From the NCBI GenBank assembly GCA_001898185.1, contig MKTI01000006.1:248001-312000 (forward strand): a stretch of 64,000 nt of DNA, in the 5' to 3' direction. Position numbers and translations under genes: made by a program. This stretch comes from Cellulomonas sp. 73-145 (GTDB lineage: Bacteria > Actinomycetota > Actinomycetes > Actinomycetales > Cellulomonadaceae). The notes beneath the pieces were generated by a model. That model was not told where the DNA came from, did not search any database, and saw nothing but the letters and a program-made list of their open reading frames with translations. Positions 28,759 through 38,641 of the stretch are shown here, in pieces (the first letter of the stretch is position 1; the number at the start of each line of letters is the position of its first letter).

Positions 28759-28796
28759 CAGAGACCCTCGGTTTCACGTGAAACCGAGGGTCTCTG
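28759..28796. repeat. 38-bp perfect palindrome containing parS
   Basis: 19-base arms with no spacer; the arm is CAGAGACCCTC followed by GGTTTCAC. The central 16 bases are the parS site. It lies 32 bases after the jag stop and could also serve as the operon terminator, though it lacks a T-tract and a loop. Confidence 0.8.
28770..28785. promoter_or_regulatory. parS site 1
   Basis: GGTTTCACGTGAAACC. The core GTTTCACGTGAAAC is the conserved ParB-binding palindrome. It sits at the centre of a 38-bp palindrome. Confidence 0.93.
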
Positions 28797-29342
28797 CGTC
28801 TCAGCGCTGGGCGCGGACGAGGACGGTGGACGCGCCGCTGTCCGTGCCGCTGACTATTCCCCAAACCGTTCCGGTTGACCGCGCCGCGGACGGTGCCTGT
28901 CCGGGCCGTTTCGTTGCTTCCTGGAGACCGGGCGACCACGGTGCCCTTCTCGTCCGGCGCGATCGCGTCGGGAATGATGCCGGGCGCCGGCACCGAACGG
29001 TCGGTGCGGCGGGAGCAGCTGCAGGTGCCGAGAAGGTGCACCACGCTGTGGTCAGCTATGCGGTTCCTAGCCAGATGAGCGACCCACCGGGTGTGGCCAG
29101 GGTTCCTCGGCCGCTTCAGAATCGCCGGCTGCTGGTTGCCGGGGACAAGGTCGGCGGTTGACGCGCGGCGGACCGTGCCGCTGACAGTTCGGCGGCGGCA
29201 GCTGACGTTGGTGGCAGTGGCTCAGCAGGCCCTCCGGCTAGGTCCTTCGAGAGGGCTCGAGCGGGGTCGGGGTGACCTGCAGGAGTGTCCTGGCGCGCGG
29301 TGACGTGGCTGCCAGCCCATTCCAGTCGCCACCGAGACGCCA

Positions 29343-29358
29343 TGTTTCACGTGAAACA
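29343..29358. promoter_or_regulatory. parS site 2 (exact 16-mer)
   Basis: TGTTTCACGTGAAACA, the canonical chromosomal parS, in the spacer. Confidence 0.95.
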
Positions 29359-30149
29359 GCGCGGAGCACGAAGCCGCGCATCTCCGTGTGGTGCGTGGTA
29401 GGGAGCGCGGGCGGCGCTCTCGTGTATCGGGACTGGACGGTGGCGCGACGCTCCTCCTCAGGACTGTGTCGTTGTTCACACGTGGCGACCTCGATGCCTC
29501 CCTGCACTAGCCGGCGGCGCTGCCGCCGCTGAAGCATCCACTCTCACGCGGGGTGGCGGCTCTCGAAGTGGGGCGTGGCGCGGCTCGGAGGCTGCGCGAG
29601 ACCGCTGCGGCACCTGAGGTCGCGTCGTCTGCGGGGCGTCGCGGGCCCCGAGGTTGCGACGTGGCGGAGCAGGTGACGTGCATCAGTCGGAGAGGGCTCT
29701 TGTGCGGACGGGGCTGACCGAGGTCGCGCCGTGCGCCGATCCGGCGTGCAGCGGAGGACGCCGGGGTGCCGTGCGCCGTCGTCGTCCGGCACGCACACCG
29801 TCCACGGGGTGGCGAGGAGGCGTCCTCGATGGAGTGTCGTCCGCTTGCTCGAGCGGAGGGGACAGCCGTGGCGGCAGCGTCGCGGTGAAGCGCCGGCCGT
29901 GGTGCCCAACGCTGGGCGGAGGCGTCGCGTGCAAACAACTCCCTGGTTGAGGCGACTGCGCCTTCGCCGGGACAAGCGCCGTGACAACTCGCGTAGGGAC
30001 AGGAGCCGCGCGAGCTAGCTCTCGGAGCGCGGTGCCGTGATCCGGCCCCGATTTCCCCTTCGGGCGCGATCGGCGGCGTCGGTGCTGGTGGTGACGGGCT
30101 CGATCTTCTGGGTGGTCGCGTCCGTCGCGCTGGCCGTCCGGGTGGCGCT

Positions 30150-30165
30150 GGTTTCACGTGAAACC
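30150..30165. promoter_or_regulatory. parS site 3
   Basis: GGTTTCACGTGAAACC in the spacer. Confidence 0.93.
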
Positions 30166-30474
30166 GCGCGGTTCGGCCCGACTGGATCTGGTGGAGTCGC
30201 TGAAGCGCGCCGCCCCCGGACAGGTCTGTGAGGCGATGGTCCGCGGATCTGGGGTGACCGGCGAAGCACAGACCGGGGTCCGGATGGGCGCGGCGGTCGT
30301 GAGTGCCGGACTACGGCACGTGTCGCGGAACGCAGCCCGGCCCGGGGAGTGACGGCATCTGGCTCCCAGATCAACGCGTGTGAATCCCTGCGTGGCGGCT
30401 GGAACCACACGCGCCGCCCTCGTTGCTCGGTGGCCGCGAACGGCACCCTCGAGTGCCTCACGTCGTGACGTCGA

Positions 30475-30490
30475 GGTTTCACGTGAAACC
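30475..30490. promoter_or_regulatory. parS site 4
   Basis: GGTTTCACGTGAAACC, about 180 bases upstream of rsmG. Confidence 0.93.
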
Positions 30491-30668
30491 AGCCTGGCCA
30501 ACGCGCGGGCCAGTTGGCGCCGGGCGGTGTGCTCATCGGACAGGCGGCCGACTATCGGTCGTGTGCGGGTGCGACGCATGAACCGGCTCGGGGTGCCGAC
30601 CGGGTACCGTGGGCCGGTCCGGTCGCCGAACGTGGTGGCTGGACCCGGGCGGCGACGGGTGGAGCGGG

Positions 30669-31349
30669 GTGCGGGTGGGCGCGGATCAGGACGTGGAACT
30701 CACCGACCCGCTGGACGGGGACGCCCGACTTCCCGACGCATTCGGTTCGGCGTGGCCGGCCGTCCAGCGATTCCACCGGCTGCTTGTCGATGAGGGGCCT
30801 GTCCGTGGGTTGATCGGTCCGCGCGAGACAGGGCGGCTCTGGGAGCGGCACCTGCTGAACTCAGGGGCGGTGGTCGATCAGCTCGGCGGCGTCGCCACGC
30901 TGATCGACCTGGGAAGTGGCGCAGGTCTGCCCGGAGTGGTCATCGCCGCGATGGTGCCCGGCGTCCGCGTCACGCTCCTCGAGCCCATGGCCCGGCGGGT
31001 CGCGTGGCTGGAACACGTGGTCACGGAGCTCCGGCTCCCGAACGTGGAGATCGCTCGGGCACGCGCTGAGGAGGCCGCAGGCCGGCTGCAGGCCGGTGCG
31101 CTCACAGCTCGAGCTGTCGCACCGCTGGAGAAGCTCTACGGGTGGGCGGCACCGCTGGTGGTGCCCGGGGGTCACCTGCTGGCACTGAAGGGAACCCGTG
31201 CCAGTGACGAGATGGTGTCCGCCCGGGAGAGCGCCGAGCGGTTCGGTTGGGAAGACTCGGTGATCGTCACCTCGTCGCTGCTCGACGGCGTGGAACCGAC
31301 CACCATCGTGAGGGCAGTGCGAGCAGCGGGGGCGCGGCGTGTTCGGTAG
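30669..31349 (+). CDS. rsmG: 16S rRNA (guanine-N7) methyltransferase RsmG
   Basis: 226 aa from the GTG at 30669. SAM-binding motif I is IDLGSGAGLPGVV, followed by VTLLEPMARRVAWLEHVV. Later KLYGWAAPLVVPGGHLLALKG is also typical. It methylates 16S rRNA (G527 in E. coli numbering), and loss gives low-level streptomycin resistance in many bacteria. GGTGGAG lies just upstream of the chosen GTG; the frame opens 20 codons earlier. The end overlaps the parA start by 11 bases, as in the standard rsmG-parA-parB order. Confidence 0.95.
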   Translation: MRVGADQDVELTDPLDGDARLPDAFGSAWPAVQRFHRLLVDEGPVRGLIGPRETGRLWERHLLNSGAVVDQLGGVATLIDLGSGAGLPGVVIAAMVPGVRVTLLEPMARRVAWLEHVVTELRLPNVEIARARAEEAAGRLQAGALTARAVAPLEKLYGWAAPLVVPGGHLLALKGTRASDEMVSARESAERFGWEDSVIVTSSLLDGVEPTTIVRAVRAAGARRVR

Positions 31350-33069
31350 GAAGCGGAAGCGGACAGACCCGGTGCCCGCCCAGCCGATGAGCACGTCGCC
31401 AGATGCCTTGGCGTGGCTCTCGCCTGGCGCCGCGAACGGCCCACACGACGAACCCCGCACCGGTGATCGTTCCGAGCCACCCACGGATCGACGAGGGGTG
31501 GATGCACACCCCAATGGCGGCGCCGACATGCACCAGCAGGCGTCACCAACCGACGCGCCCGCCGCCCTCGACGCCGAGCCGACACCAGCCCGGGATGCGA
31601 GCGGTCCGGCCATCGACGCTCGAGTCGCCCACGGCCCTGCGGCCGCAGACGAGTCGAGTGTGTCGCCGGCAGCCGGTGCTGTTTCACGTGAAACCATCAG
31701 CGTCGTACCAGCGACAGACCCGCGTGATGTCGAGGCACCACCCGACGTCCCGGCGCACGGACACGATGGTCGGGCCGCGGTTTCACGTGAAACACCAGAG
31801 GGAACCAGGACCCCGGGCCACGCGGACCAGCCGCCGCAGCAAGCGGGGGACAGCAGCACGACGAGAGGGCTCAGCACCGGCATGGAGACGCCAGCGACAG
31901 TCGACACGGCGACGGCAGCGCCGGGCACCGACGTGCCGGCACCGACGGACGCTCCCGTGCCTGGCGGTCCGACGACCTCATCCGAATCCGCCACAGTCTG
32001 GTCCGAGCGGATATCCGCGTCGCCGCGACGGTCCGACGAGCCTGCGACCAAGCGACACGTCGATGCACCAGCGCCCGAGTCCGACGAGCAGCGGCGCGCA
32101 GCACTCGTGAAGAGCCTGCCATCTGTCTCGGCCGACACCCCGCTCATGGCAGAGCTCCACGAGGACGCACGACGGCGGATCGAGCTCCGGGGGCGGAGGT
32201 TCCCGCGGCCCGCCGCGACGCGGGTGATCACCGTTGCCAACCAGAAGGGTGGCGTCGGGAAGACCACCACAGCGGTGAACCTGGCCGCTGCCCTGGCGCA
32301 GTCCGGACTGACGGTGCTGGTGCTCGACAACGACCCGCAGGGCAACGCGTCGACGGCGCTCGGAGTCGAGCACCGCGCAGGCACACCGTCGATCTATGAG
32401 GTGCTGATCGAGGACCTCCCGATGGAGAAGGCCGTTCAGGAGAGCCCGGAGATTCCCGGGTTGTGGTGCCTGCCGGCGACCATCGACCTCTCGGGGGCGG
32501 AGATCGAGCTCGTCTCGATGGTGGCGCGCGAGACGCGCCTGCGCACCGCCCTCGACCGTTACCTGGGCTGGCGGCAGGCCAGCGGGCTCCCGGACGTGGA
32601 CTACGTGCTGGTGGACTGCCCGCCGAGCCTCGGGCTGCTGACGGTGAACGCCTTCGTCGTCGCGAGAGAGGTGCTCATCCCGATCCAGTGCGAGTACTAC
32701 GCACTCGAGGGTCTGAGCCAGCTCCTCAAGACGATCCAGCTGATCCAGGCGCACCTGAACCCGACGCTGCACGTCTCCACGATCCTGCTCACCATGTACG
32801 ACGCCCGGACCAACCTGGCGCAGCAGGTCGCCGCCGAGGTGCGTCAGCACTTCCCGGACCGGACGCTGCGCACCACTGTGCCCCGGTCTGTCCGCATCTC
32901 CGAGGCACCCAGCTACGGCCAGACCGTGATGACGTACGACGCCGGGTCGTCCGGAGCGCTCGCGTATCTCGAAGCGGCTCGCGAGGTGGCGGAGCGCGGG
33001 GCGGCGCCGACGAACGGTTCCAGCACGGGGATGCCGGCCATGGCGGCCGGCGAGGAGGAGGAACGGTGA
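31339..33069 (+). CDS. parA: Chromosome partitioning ATPase ParA (Soj) with long N-terminal extension
   Basis: 576 aa; the ParA domain starts near residue 293 ([26 protein letters not shown], deviant Walker A). [25 protein letters not shown] and [30 protein letters not shown] follow. It works with ParB and parS to segregate origins. The first 290 residues are disordered, rich in Pro, Ala, Thr and Asp. Two parS sites lie inside this extension and encode VSRET at residues 115-119 and 148-152. The GTG at 31339 opens [10 protein letters not shown]; later Met codons (such as 17) are possible starts. The stop overlaps parB by 4 bases. Confidence 0.95.
   Translation: MFGRKRKRTDPVPAQPMSTSPDALAWLSPGAANGPHDEPRTGDRSEPPTDRRGVDAHPNGGADMHQQASPTDAPAALDAEPTPARDASGPAIDARVAHGPAAADESSVSPAAGAVSRETISVVPATDPRDVEAPPDVPAHGHDGRAAVSRETPEGTRTPGHADQPPQQAGDSSTTRGLSTGMETPATVDTATAAPGTDVPAPTDAPVPGGPTTSSESATVWSERISASPRRSDEPATKRHVDAPAPESDEQRRAALVKSLPSVSADTPLMAELHEDARRRIELRGRRFPRPAATRVITVANQKGGVGKTTTAVNLAAALAQSGLTVLVLDNDPQGNASTALGVEHRAGTPSIYEVLIEDLPMEKAVQESPEIPGLWCLPATIDLSGAEIELVSMVARETRLRTALDRYLGWRQASGLPDVDYVLVDCPPSLGLLTVNAFVVAREVLIPIQCEYYALEGLSQLLKTIQLIQAHLNPTLHVSTILLTMYDARTNLAQQVAAEVRQHFPDRTLRTTVPRSVRISEAPSYGQTVMTYDAGSSGALAYLEAAREVAERGAAPTNGSSTGMPAMAAGEEEER
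31680..31695. promoter_or_regulatory. parS site 5, inside parA
   Basis: TGTTTCACGTGAAACC in the reading frame of the disordered ParA extension, where it encodes VSRET. Confidence 0.93.
31779..31794. promoter_or_regulatory. parS site 6, inside parA
   Basis: GGTTTCACGTGAAACA, 99 bases after site 5 and in the same codon phase, again encoding VSRET. Confidence 0.93.
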
Positions 33070-34352
33070 GCGAGAAGCGACGCGGTCTGGGACGAGGACT
33101 TGGTGCCCTGATCCCGACGAGCCTGGACGGCGCCCGCTCCACCCGGGAGCGACCGGTCGACGTCTTCTTCCCGGATGCGCGCCCGCAGGCTGCCGCCGAC
33201 GGCCCCAACGAGACCGTCGTGGCGACGATCGACCCGGACGATGTGGCCATGGACAGCGACACCCTCGGGACGGCGTCGGACTCGGCCGTGAGCGCGACCG
33301 AGGCACCGGTCAGCGATGCTCCGGAGGCCGCGCCCGTGAGCGCCGACGACGCCACCCCGCCGAACCCTGAGGACGACGACCGGGACCCAGCGGGTGCGGC
33401 AACCGAGCCGGATGGCCCGTCCACGGCTGCTGCGTTCGACGGGCTGCACGGCGAGCTGTCCGCCGTACCGGCGCCTCGTGCATCCGGCGAGCCCGCCTCT
33501 GACAGCGCGCGCGAGGGCACCGAGCTGGTGCCAGTGCCGGGCGCTGTGTTCGCGGAGCTGCCGCTCGACGAGATCCGGCCCAACCCGCGGCAGCCGCGCA
33601 CGGTGTTCGACGAGGACGCCCTGGACGAGCTGGTGGGCTCCATCCGGGAGATCGGTGTGCTGCAGCCCGTCGTCGTGCGGCGAGCGGGCGACGGCTACGA
33701 GCTGATCATGGGCGAGCGGCGCTGGCGTGCGGCCGGTGCAGCCGGCCTCGACGCGATCCCGGCGATCATCCGGGAGACGGGCGACGAGGACCTGCTCCGG
33801 GACGCCCTCCTGGAGAACCTGCACCGATCGCAGCTGAACCCGCTCGAGGAGGCGGCGGCCTACCAGCAGCTGCTCGACGACTTCGGGTGCACCCACGACG
33901 AGCTGGCATCCCGCCTGCACCGGTCGCGGCCGCAGATCTCCAACACGCTGCGTCTCCTCAAGCTGCCGCCGCTCGTCCAGCGCCGGGTCGCGGCCGGGGT
34001 GCTGTCGGCAGGTCATGCGCGAGCGCTCCTTGGACTGGCCGACGGCGGAGCGATCGAGCGACTCGCGCAGCGGATCGTCGCCGAGGGCCTCTCGGTCCGC
34101 GCGGTCGAGGAGATCGTCGCGCTCGGCGGGGACGGGCTCGTGGCGAAGCGCCGCGCGGCGCCGCGGGCCGGGGTGCGGAACGAGGCGCTCGACGCCTTGG
34201 CGACGCGCCTCTCCGACCGGTTCGAGACACGGGTCAAGGTCGCTCTCGGCAAGAGCCGTGGGCGGCTCACAGTCGAGTTCGCCTCTGTCCAGGACCTGAA
34301 CCGCATCCTGAACACGCTCGCCCCTGAGGATCCCGGCCTGTTCCACGGCTGA
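33066..34352 (+). CDS. parB: Chromosome partitioning protein ParB (Spo0J)
   Basis: 428-aa CTPase-type ParB. It begins [18 protein letters not shown], the conserved N-terminal box that contacts ParA. A disordered acidic region of about 125 residues follows. The ParB/Srx core then has [31 protein letters not shown] and the CTP-binding GERRWRA. The HTH for parS is [22 protein letters not shown]. The C-terminal dimer domain ends [11 protein letters not shown]. It starts at GTG overlapping the parA stop and converges with the ligase gene. Confidence 0.97.
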   Translation: MSEKRRGLGRGLGALIPTSLDGARSTRERPVDVFFPDARPQAAADGPNETVVATIDPDDVAMDSDTLGTASDSAVSATEAPVSDAPEAAPVSADDATPPNPEDDDRDPAGAATEPDGPSTAAAFDGLHGELSAVPAPRASGEPASDSAREGTELVPVPGAVFAELPLDEIRPNPRQPRTVFDEDALDELVGSIREIGVLQPVVVRRAGDGYELIMGERRWRAAGAAGLDAIPAIIRETGDEDLLRDALLENLHRSQLNPLEEAAAYQQLLDDFGCTHDELASRLHRSRPQISNTLRLLKLPPLVQRRVAAGVLSAGHARALLGLADGGAIERLAQRIVAEGLSVRAVEEIVALGGDGLVAKRRAAPRAGVRNEALDALATRLSDRFETRVKVALGKSRGRLTVEFASVQDLNRILNTLAPEDPGLFHG

Positions 34353-34378
34353 GCCGGAGGGTCGCTCAACGCCGCGTC

Positions 34379-34397
34379 GGCCCCACGCCGAGGGGCC
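34379..34397. terminator. Hairpin between parB and the convergent ligase gene
   Basis: GGCCCC pairs with GGGGCC around ACGCCGA. It sits 27 bases after the parB stop in a 209-base convergent gap. Confidence 0.45.
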
Positions 34398-34561
34398 CCG
34401 TATCGTGTCGGTGCCGCGGCGTGGCGGTCCCGCGCCGACGGCTCGACCCGACGTCGAGCGGTCGGCTCGAAGGCTGAGCCCCCAGTGTCGAACTGGTGTG
34501 CGATATCAGTGGCCGTGCCCGTGCTCGGACCCGGTGCGGGTGGGGCCTTGCCGGGCGGCGC

Positions 34562-35569
34562 TCAGGCGTCGGTGGTGACCCGGGTGTCCAGGTGGTCGGT
34601 GGCCGTGCCGTTGTCGTAGGCAGCGATCGCGGCGTCCACCAGTGACCGGTACAACGGTCCGAGCCCGAACCCGGCCGCCTCGGCCGCCTGCGGCAGCAGC
34701 GAGGTCTCGGTCATCCCGGGCGCCACGTTCACCTCGAGGAACCACGGCGTCCCGTCCGCGTCGACGATGAGGTCGGTGCGGGAGATGCGGGCGAGGCCGA
34801 GCGCCTGGTGCGCGGCGACGGCCACCGCGCCGACCCGCTCGGCGAGCTCGTCGGACAACCGGGCGGGGGCGAAGTACTCGGTGCGGCCGGGGTTGTAGCG
34901 GGCGTCGTAGTCGTACGGACCGTCGGTGACGATCTCGACCGCCGGCAGCGCGAACGGGCCGTCCCCGGTGTCGAGGACGCTGACGGCCAGCTCGGTTCCG
35001 ATGACGGCCCGCTCGATCAGGGCCGTGTCCGAGTAGGAGAAGCACTCCACCATCGCCCGCGGCAGCTGGTCCGACGACGTCACCAGGGTCATGCCGAGCG
35101 CCGAGCCCCCGCGGGACGGCTTCACCACCAGGGGCAGGCCGAGGCGGCGCACCACCGCGTCGAGGATCCTGGCGGCGCCCAGCTCGCGGAACAGCGACTG
35201 CGGCAGCGTCACGAACTCGGGAGTGGCGATGCCGGCCCGTCCCGCCACGGTCTTGGCGATCGGCTTGCTCCAGGCGACGCGGCTGGCGCGGGGGCCGGTG
35301 CCGAGCACCCGGAGGCCGAGCAGGGCGAGCACGTCTCGGACGGAGCCGTCCTCACCGCTGGCGCCGTGCAGCAGCGGCCACACGAGGTCCGGGGCGAGCT
35401 CGGTGAGGACCGGCACCAGGTCGGCGTCGACGTCGTGCACCGTGACCTCCGCACCCGTCGAGCGCAGCGCCTCCGCGACGCGACGTCCGGAACGGAGCGA
35501 GACGTCCCGCTCGTGGGAGAGGCCCCCGGCGAGCACGACGATCCGAGGGGCGGACGGGGTGGGGTTCAC
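34562..35569 (-). CDS. D-alanine-D-alanine ligase family ATP-grasp protein
   Basis: 335 aa. N-terminal RIVVLAGGLSHERDVSLRSGRRV, a shortened Ddl-type opening. ATP-grasp parts: LPLVVKPSRGGSALGM and FLEVNVAPGMTETSLLP. Ddl enzymes make the dipeptide of peptidoglycan; this branch, adjacent to parB in actinobacteria, is annotated as Ddl family and is often additional to a main ddlA elsewhere, so its exact substrate is uncertain. The start at GTG 35569 has TGGAGCG upstream. Confidence 0.85.
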   Translation of the reverse strand: MNPTPSAPRIVVLAGGLSHERDVSLRSGRRVAEALRSTGAEVTVHDVDADLVPVLTELAPDLVWPLLHGASGEDGSVRDVLALLGLRVLGTGPRASRVAWSKPIAKTVAGRAGIATPEFVTLPQSLFRELGAARILDAVVRRLGLPLVVKPSRGGSALGMTLVTSSDQLPRAMVECFSYSDTALIERAVIGTELAVSVLDTGDGPFALPAVEIVTDGPYDYDARYNPGRTEYFAPARLSDELAERVGAVAVAAHQALGLARISRTDLIVDADGTPWFLEVNVAPGMTETSLLPQAAEAAGFGLGPLYRSLVDAAIAAYDNGTATDHLDTRVTTDA

Positions 35570-35702
35570 GCTGCTGCGCTCCAGTCGAACGGTCCGTCGA
35601 GCGGCGGACGGGGAACAAGCGGTGGTGCGAGGACGAACGACGTCGGTTGTGCGCGACCGGTCACCAGAGGCGGTAACCCGTGGAGTCGGCCGGGAGCCGC
35701 GG

Positions 35703-37052
35703 TCAGGCGACGTCCGGACCCGGCGACTGCACCACGTCGTCGGACGCGCCGGCGGCGGTGCCGAACAGCTCGACCAGCTCCGACTCGCCGGCCACGACGG
35801 TCGCCAGGCGACGGACACCCTCGCGGATGCGCTCGGGCGTCGGGTAGCAGAACGACAGTCGCATGTGGTCGGCGCCCTGGCCGTCGTAGTAGAAGGCGGT
35901 GCCGGGCACGTAGGCCACCCGCGCGGTGACGGCGCGGGGCAGCATCTCCTTGGCGTCCAGGCCGTCGGGCAGCTTCACCCAGGTGTAGAAGCCGCCGTCC
36001 GGGACGGTCCAGCTGCAGTCCGGCAGGTGCTCGGCGAGCGCCCCCACCATCGCGTCGCGACGCTCGCGGTACATCTCGCGGTACTTCTTGATCTGGCCGC
36101 GCCAGTCGCAGGTGGACAGGTAGGCGGAGATCGCCAGCTGGGAGGCGTTCGACGGGCACAGGATGGCCGACTCGCTGGCGAGCACCAGCTTCTCGCGCAC
36201 CGCGTGCGGGGCCACCACCCAGCCGACCCGGTAGCCGGGGGCGAACGTCTTGGAGAAGGAGCCGAGGTACAGCACGCCCTCGTCGTCCAGGCCACGCATC
36301 GCCGTCAGCGGCTCGCTGTCGAAGCCGAGCAGCCCGTAGGGGTTGTCCTCGAGCACCAGCACGCCGTGGCGGCGGGCGATGTCCAGCACCTGGGGCCGGC
36401 GCTCGGCGGACAGCGACACACCGGCGGGGTTGTGGAAGTTGGGGACCGTGTAGAGGAACTTCACGCGGCGGCCGACGGCCTCGAGGCGGACCAGCGTCTC
36501 CTCGAGCGCAGCAGGAATCAGCCCGTGCTCGTCGATCGGCGTGTGCACCACGTCGGCCTGGTAGGCGCGGAACACGCCGAGCGCGCCGACGTACGACGGC
36601 GCCTCCGCGACGACGACGTCGCCCGGGTTGATGAAGATGCGCGTGACCAGGTCCAACGCCTGCTGCGAGCCGGTGGTGACCACGACGTCGTCCGGGTGCG
36701 CGTCGATGCCCTCGAGGCGCATCACCTCGAGGATCTGCTCCCGCAGCGTCTCGTCGCCCTGGCCGGAGCCGTACTGCAGGGCGGTGAGCCCACGCGTCGC
36801 GACCACCCGGGCCGTCATCTCGGAGAGCACGTCCAGCGGGAGGCCGTCGAGGAACGGCATGCCGCCGGCGAGCGAGACGACCTCAGGCCGGTTGGCGACC
36901 GCGAACAGGGCCCGGATCTCCGAGGCACGCATGCCGTGCGTGCGGTCGGCGTAGGAGCCGAGCCACTGGTCGAGGCGGGTGCCGGTGCCGGCGGCAGCGG
37001 ACGACGGGGGACGGCCCGGCGTCTCGCGGTCGGGCACAGGCGAAGGAGTCAT
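35703..37052 (-). CDS. PLP-dependent aminotransferase, MocR/LysN-like class I
   Basis: 449-aa fold-type I aminotransferase resembling 2-aminoadipate transaminase. Motifs: VVSLAGGMPFLDGLP, GLTALQYGSGQGDETLREQI, TVPNFHNPAGV, LVLEDNPYGLL, and the PLP lysine in LGSFSKTFAPGYRVGW. The C-terminal small domain ends MRLSFCYPTPERIREGVRRLA. There is no N-terminal HTH, so it is an enzyme rather than a MocR regulator. It lies between the ligase and trxA with gaps of about 130 bases on both sides. The amino donor is not identifiable. Confidence 0.9.
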   Translation of the reverse strand: MTPSPVPDRETPGRPPSSAAAGTGTRLDQWLGSYADRTHGMRASEIRALFAVANRPEVVSLAGGMPFLDGLPLDVLSEMTARVVATRGLTALQYGSGQGDETLREQILEVMRLEGIDAHPDDVVVTTGSQQALDLVTRIFINPGDVVVAEAPSYVGALGVFRAYQADVVHTPIDEHGLIPAALEETLVRLEAVGRRVKFLYTVPNFHNPAGVSLSAERRPQVLDIARRHGVLVLEDNPYGLLGFDSEPLTAMRGLDDEGVLYLGSFSKTFAPGYRVGWVVAPHAVREKLVLASESAILCPSNASQLAISAYLSTCDWRGQIKKYREMYRERRDAMVGALAEHLPDCSWTVPDGGFYTWVKLPDGLDAKEMLPRAVTARVAYVPGTAFYYDGQGADHMRLSFCYPTPERIREGVRRLATVVAGESELVELFGTAAGASDDVVQSPGPDVA

Positions 37053-37175
37053 GCGCGTCAGTGTCGCACGTCACCTGTGCGGGACGGCGGCAGGGGTCGG
37101 TGGACGGCTCAGCCTGCGGTGGTCACCGGTGGGCCCGAGCGGCGAGCCGGCGAGCCGCGGCCGTGCCGCGACGGG

Positions 37176-37508
37176 TCAGACCGCAGCCAGCAGCTTGCGC
37201 ACCTGCTCGTTCAGGACGGCCTTGGGCCGGGCGCCGTACAGCACGTCGACCAGCTCACCGCCGGAGACGAACTGCAGCGTGGGCAGGGACACGATCCCGT
37301 ACCGCGCGACCAGGCCCGGGTTGGTGTCCGCGTCGACGGTGACGAACCGCACCGTGCCGGCGTAGGTCTCGGCGAGCTCGTCGAGAACCGGTCCGACCAG
37401 CCGGCACGGCCCGCACCACTCCGCAGTGAAGTCGACGACGACGGGCAGGGGCGAGGCGAGCACCTGCTCGTCGAACGTCGCGTCGGTGACGGGCTGGGCG
37501 CCGCTCAC
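37176..37508 (-). CDS. trxA: Thioredoxin
   Basis: 110 aa with active site WCGPCR in [24 protein letters not shown] and the cis-proline region [15 protein letters not shown]. The redox partner TrxB is encoded immediately upstream; start (GTG 37508) and the TrxB stop overlap by 4 bases, so the two are co-translated. Length is normal for the family. Confidence 0.97.
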   Translation of the reverse strand: MSGAQPVTDATFDEQVLASPLPVVVDFTAEWCGPCRLVGPVLDELAETYAGTVRFVTVDADTNPGLVARYGIVSLPTLQFVSGGELVDVLYGARPKAVLNEQVRKLLAAV

Positions 37509-38521
37509 GCGGTCGCCTGGGCGCCCGGCACCGTGACCAGCGCCTCGCCTGCGGGCACCGGGTCGACGACCTGCGGCTCCTCGACCAGACCGGCCAGGTA
37601 GTGCTGGGCGTCGAGCGCGGCCGAGCAGCCGGTGCCGGCAGCGGTGATCGCCTGCCGGTAGGTGTGGTCGACGACGTCGCCGCAGGCGAACACCCCGGTC
37701 AGGTTGGTGGCGGTGGTGCGGCCGACGACCTTGACGTAGCCGTTCTCGTCCAGGTCCACCTGGCCGACCAGCAGCTCCGTGCGCGGCACGTGGCCGATGG
37801 CGACGAACAGCCCGCCGGCCGGCAGCTGCCGGGTCTCGCCCGTGAGCGTGTCGCGCAGCACCACACCGGTCACCTTGTCGGCGCCCTCGATGCCGACCAC
37901 CTCGGAGTTCCACGCGAAGCGGATCTTCGGGTCGTTGTGGGCGCGGTCGGCCATGATCTTCGAGGCCCGCAGCTGGTCACGGCGGTGCACCATCGTCACG
38001 GTGCGGCCGAACCGGGTGAGGAACGTGGCCTCCTCGACGGCGGAGTCGCCGCCGCCGACCACGACGATGTCCTGGTCACGGAAGAAGAACCCGTCGCAGG
38101 TGGCGCACCAGCTGACGCCGCGGCCGGACAGCCGCTTCTCGTCCGGCAGGCCGAGCTCGCGGTAGGCCGAACCGGTCGACAGGATGACGGCGCGGGCACG
38201 GTAGGTGTCGCCGCCGCCGGTGACGATCGTCTTGACCGGACCGGCGAGGTCCAGCGAGGTGGCGTCGTCCCAGACGACCTCGGCACCGAACTTCTCGGCC
38301 TGCTTCTGCATGGCCTCCATCAGCTCCGGCCCCTGGATGCCCTCCGGGAAGCCGGGGAAGTTCTCCACCTCGGTGGTGTTCATCAGCGCGCCGCCGGCGG
38401 TGACCGACCCCGCGATGACGACGGGCGCCAGGCCGGCGCGCGCGGCGTAGATCGCCGCGGTGTAGCCGGCGGGCCCGGATCCGACGACGACGACGTCACG
38501 GATATCGGTGGTGTCGCTCAC
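37505..38521 (-). CDS. trxB: Thioredoxin-disulfide reductase
   Basis: 338-aa FAD/NADPH enzyme. FAD motif [21 protein letters not shown], redox-active [15 protein letters not shown] motif [17 protein letters not shown] and the FAD-binding [24 protein letters not shown]. It reduces the adjacent TrxA. A Pro/Val-rich tail of about 28 residues follows the usual end. It begins the trxB-trxA operon. Confidence 0.97.
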   Translation of the reverse strand: MSDTTDIRDVVVVGSGPAGYTAAIYAARAGLAPVVIAGSVTAGGALMNTTEVENFPGFPEGIQGPELMEAMQKQAEKFGAEVVWDDATSLDLAGPVKTIVTGGGDTYRARAVILSTGSAYRELGLPDEKRLSGRGVSWCATCDGFFFRDQDIVVVGGGDSAVEEATFLTRFGRTVTMVHRRDQLRASKIMADRAHNDPKIRFAWNSEVVGIEGADKVTGVVLRDTLTGETRQLPAGGLFVAIGHVPRTELLVGQVDLDENGYVKVVGRTTATNLTGVFACGDVVDHTYRQAITAAGTGCSAALDAQHYLAGLVEEPQVVDPVPAGEALVTVPGAQATA

Positions 38522-38641
38522 GGGTGCATCCCTCGACTGTCGGAGTTCTGTGGCGCCGGCCGTCGGGAAGGTGTCCCCGCCGGCCCGTGCGCACGCGTCA
38601 ACCGATGGTAGGGCGCATCTGTTCCCCTCCCGAGCACCCGC

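Larger units (their letters stand above)
28727..30668. other. 1.9-kb gene-poor spacer with four parS sites
   Basis: I see no convincing gene. Short frames on both strands lack family features, start sites and codon regularity. It contains parS sites at 28770, 29343, 30150 and 30475, a 38-bp palindrome around the first, and a degenerate 36-base duplication (28825-28860 and 29156-29191, 29 of 36 identical by eye). A 64-codon frame at 30037-30231 with one hydrophobic stretch is discussed as a finding. Confidence 0.6.

Noticed and set aside
29222..30536. Several 65-220 residue frames in the parS spacer
   Set aside because: They are Arg/Pro/Ser-rich with no conserved motif, and parS sites appear in them in different phases (FHVKH or VSRET).
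34506..35045. His-rich C-terminus (EHGHGH) of a minus-strand frame as a metal-binding protein
   Set aside because: The frame is a shadow of the D-Ala ligase gene, and the His run comes from non-coding DNA after its stop.
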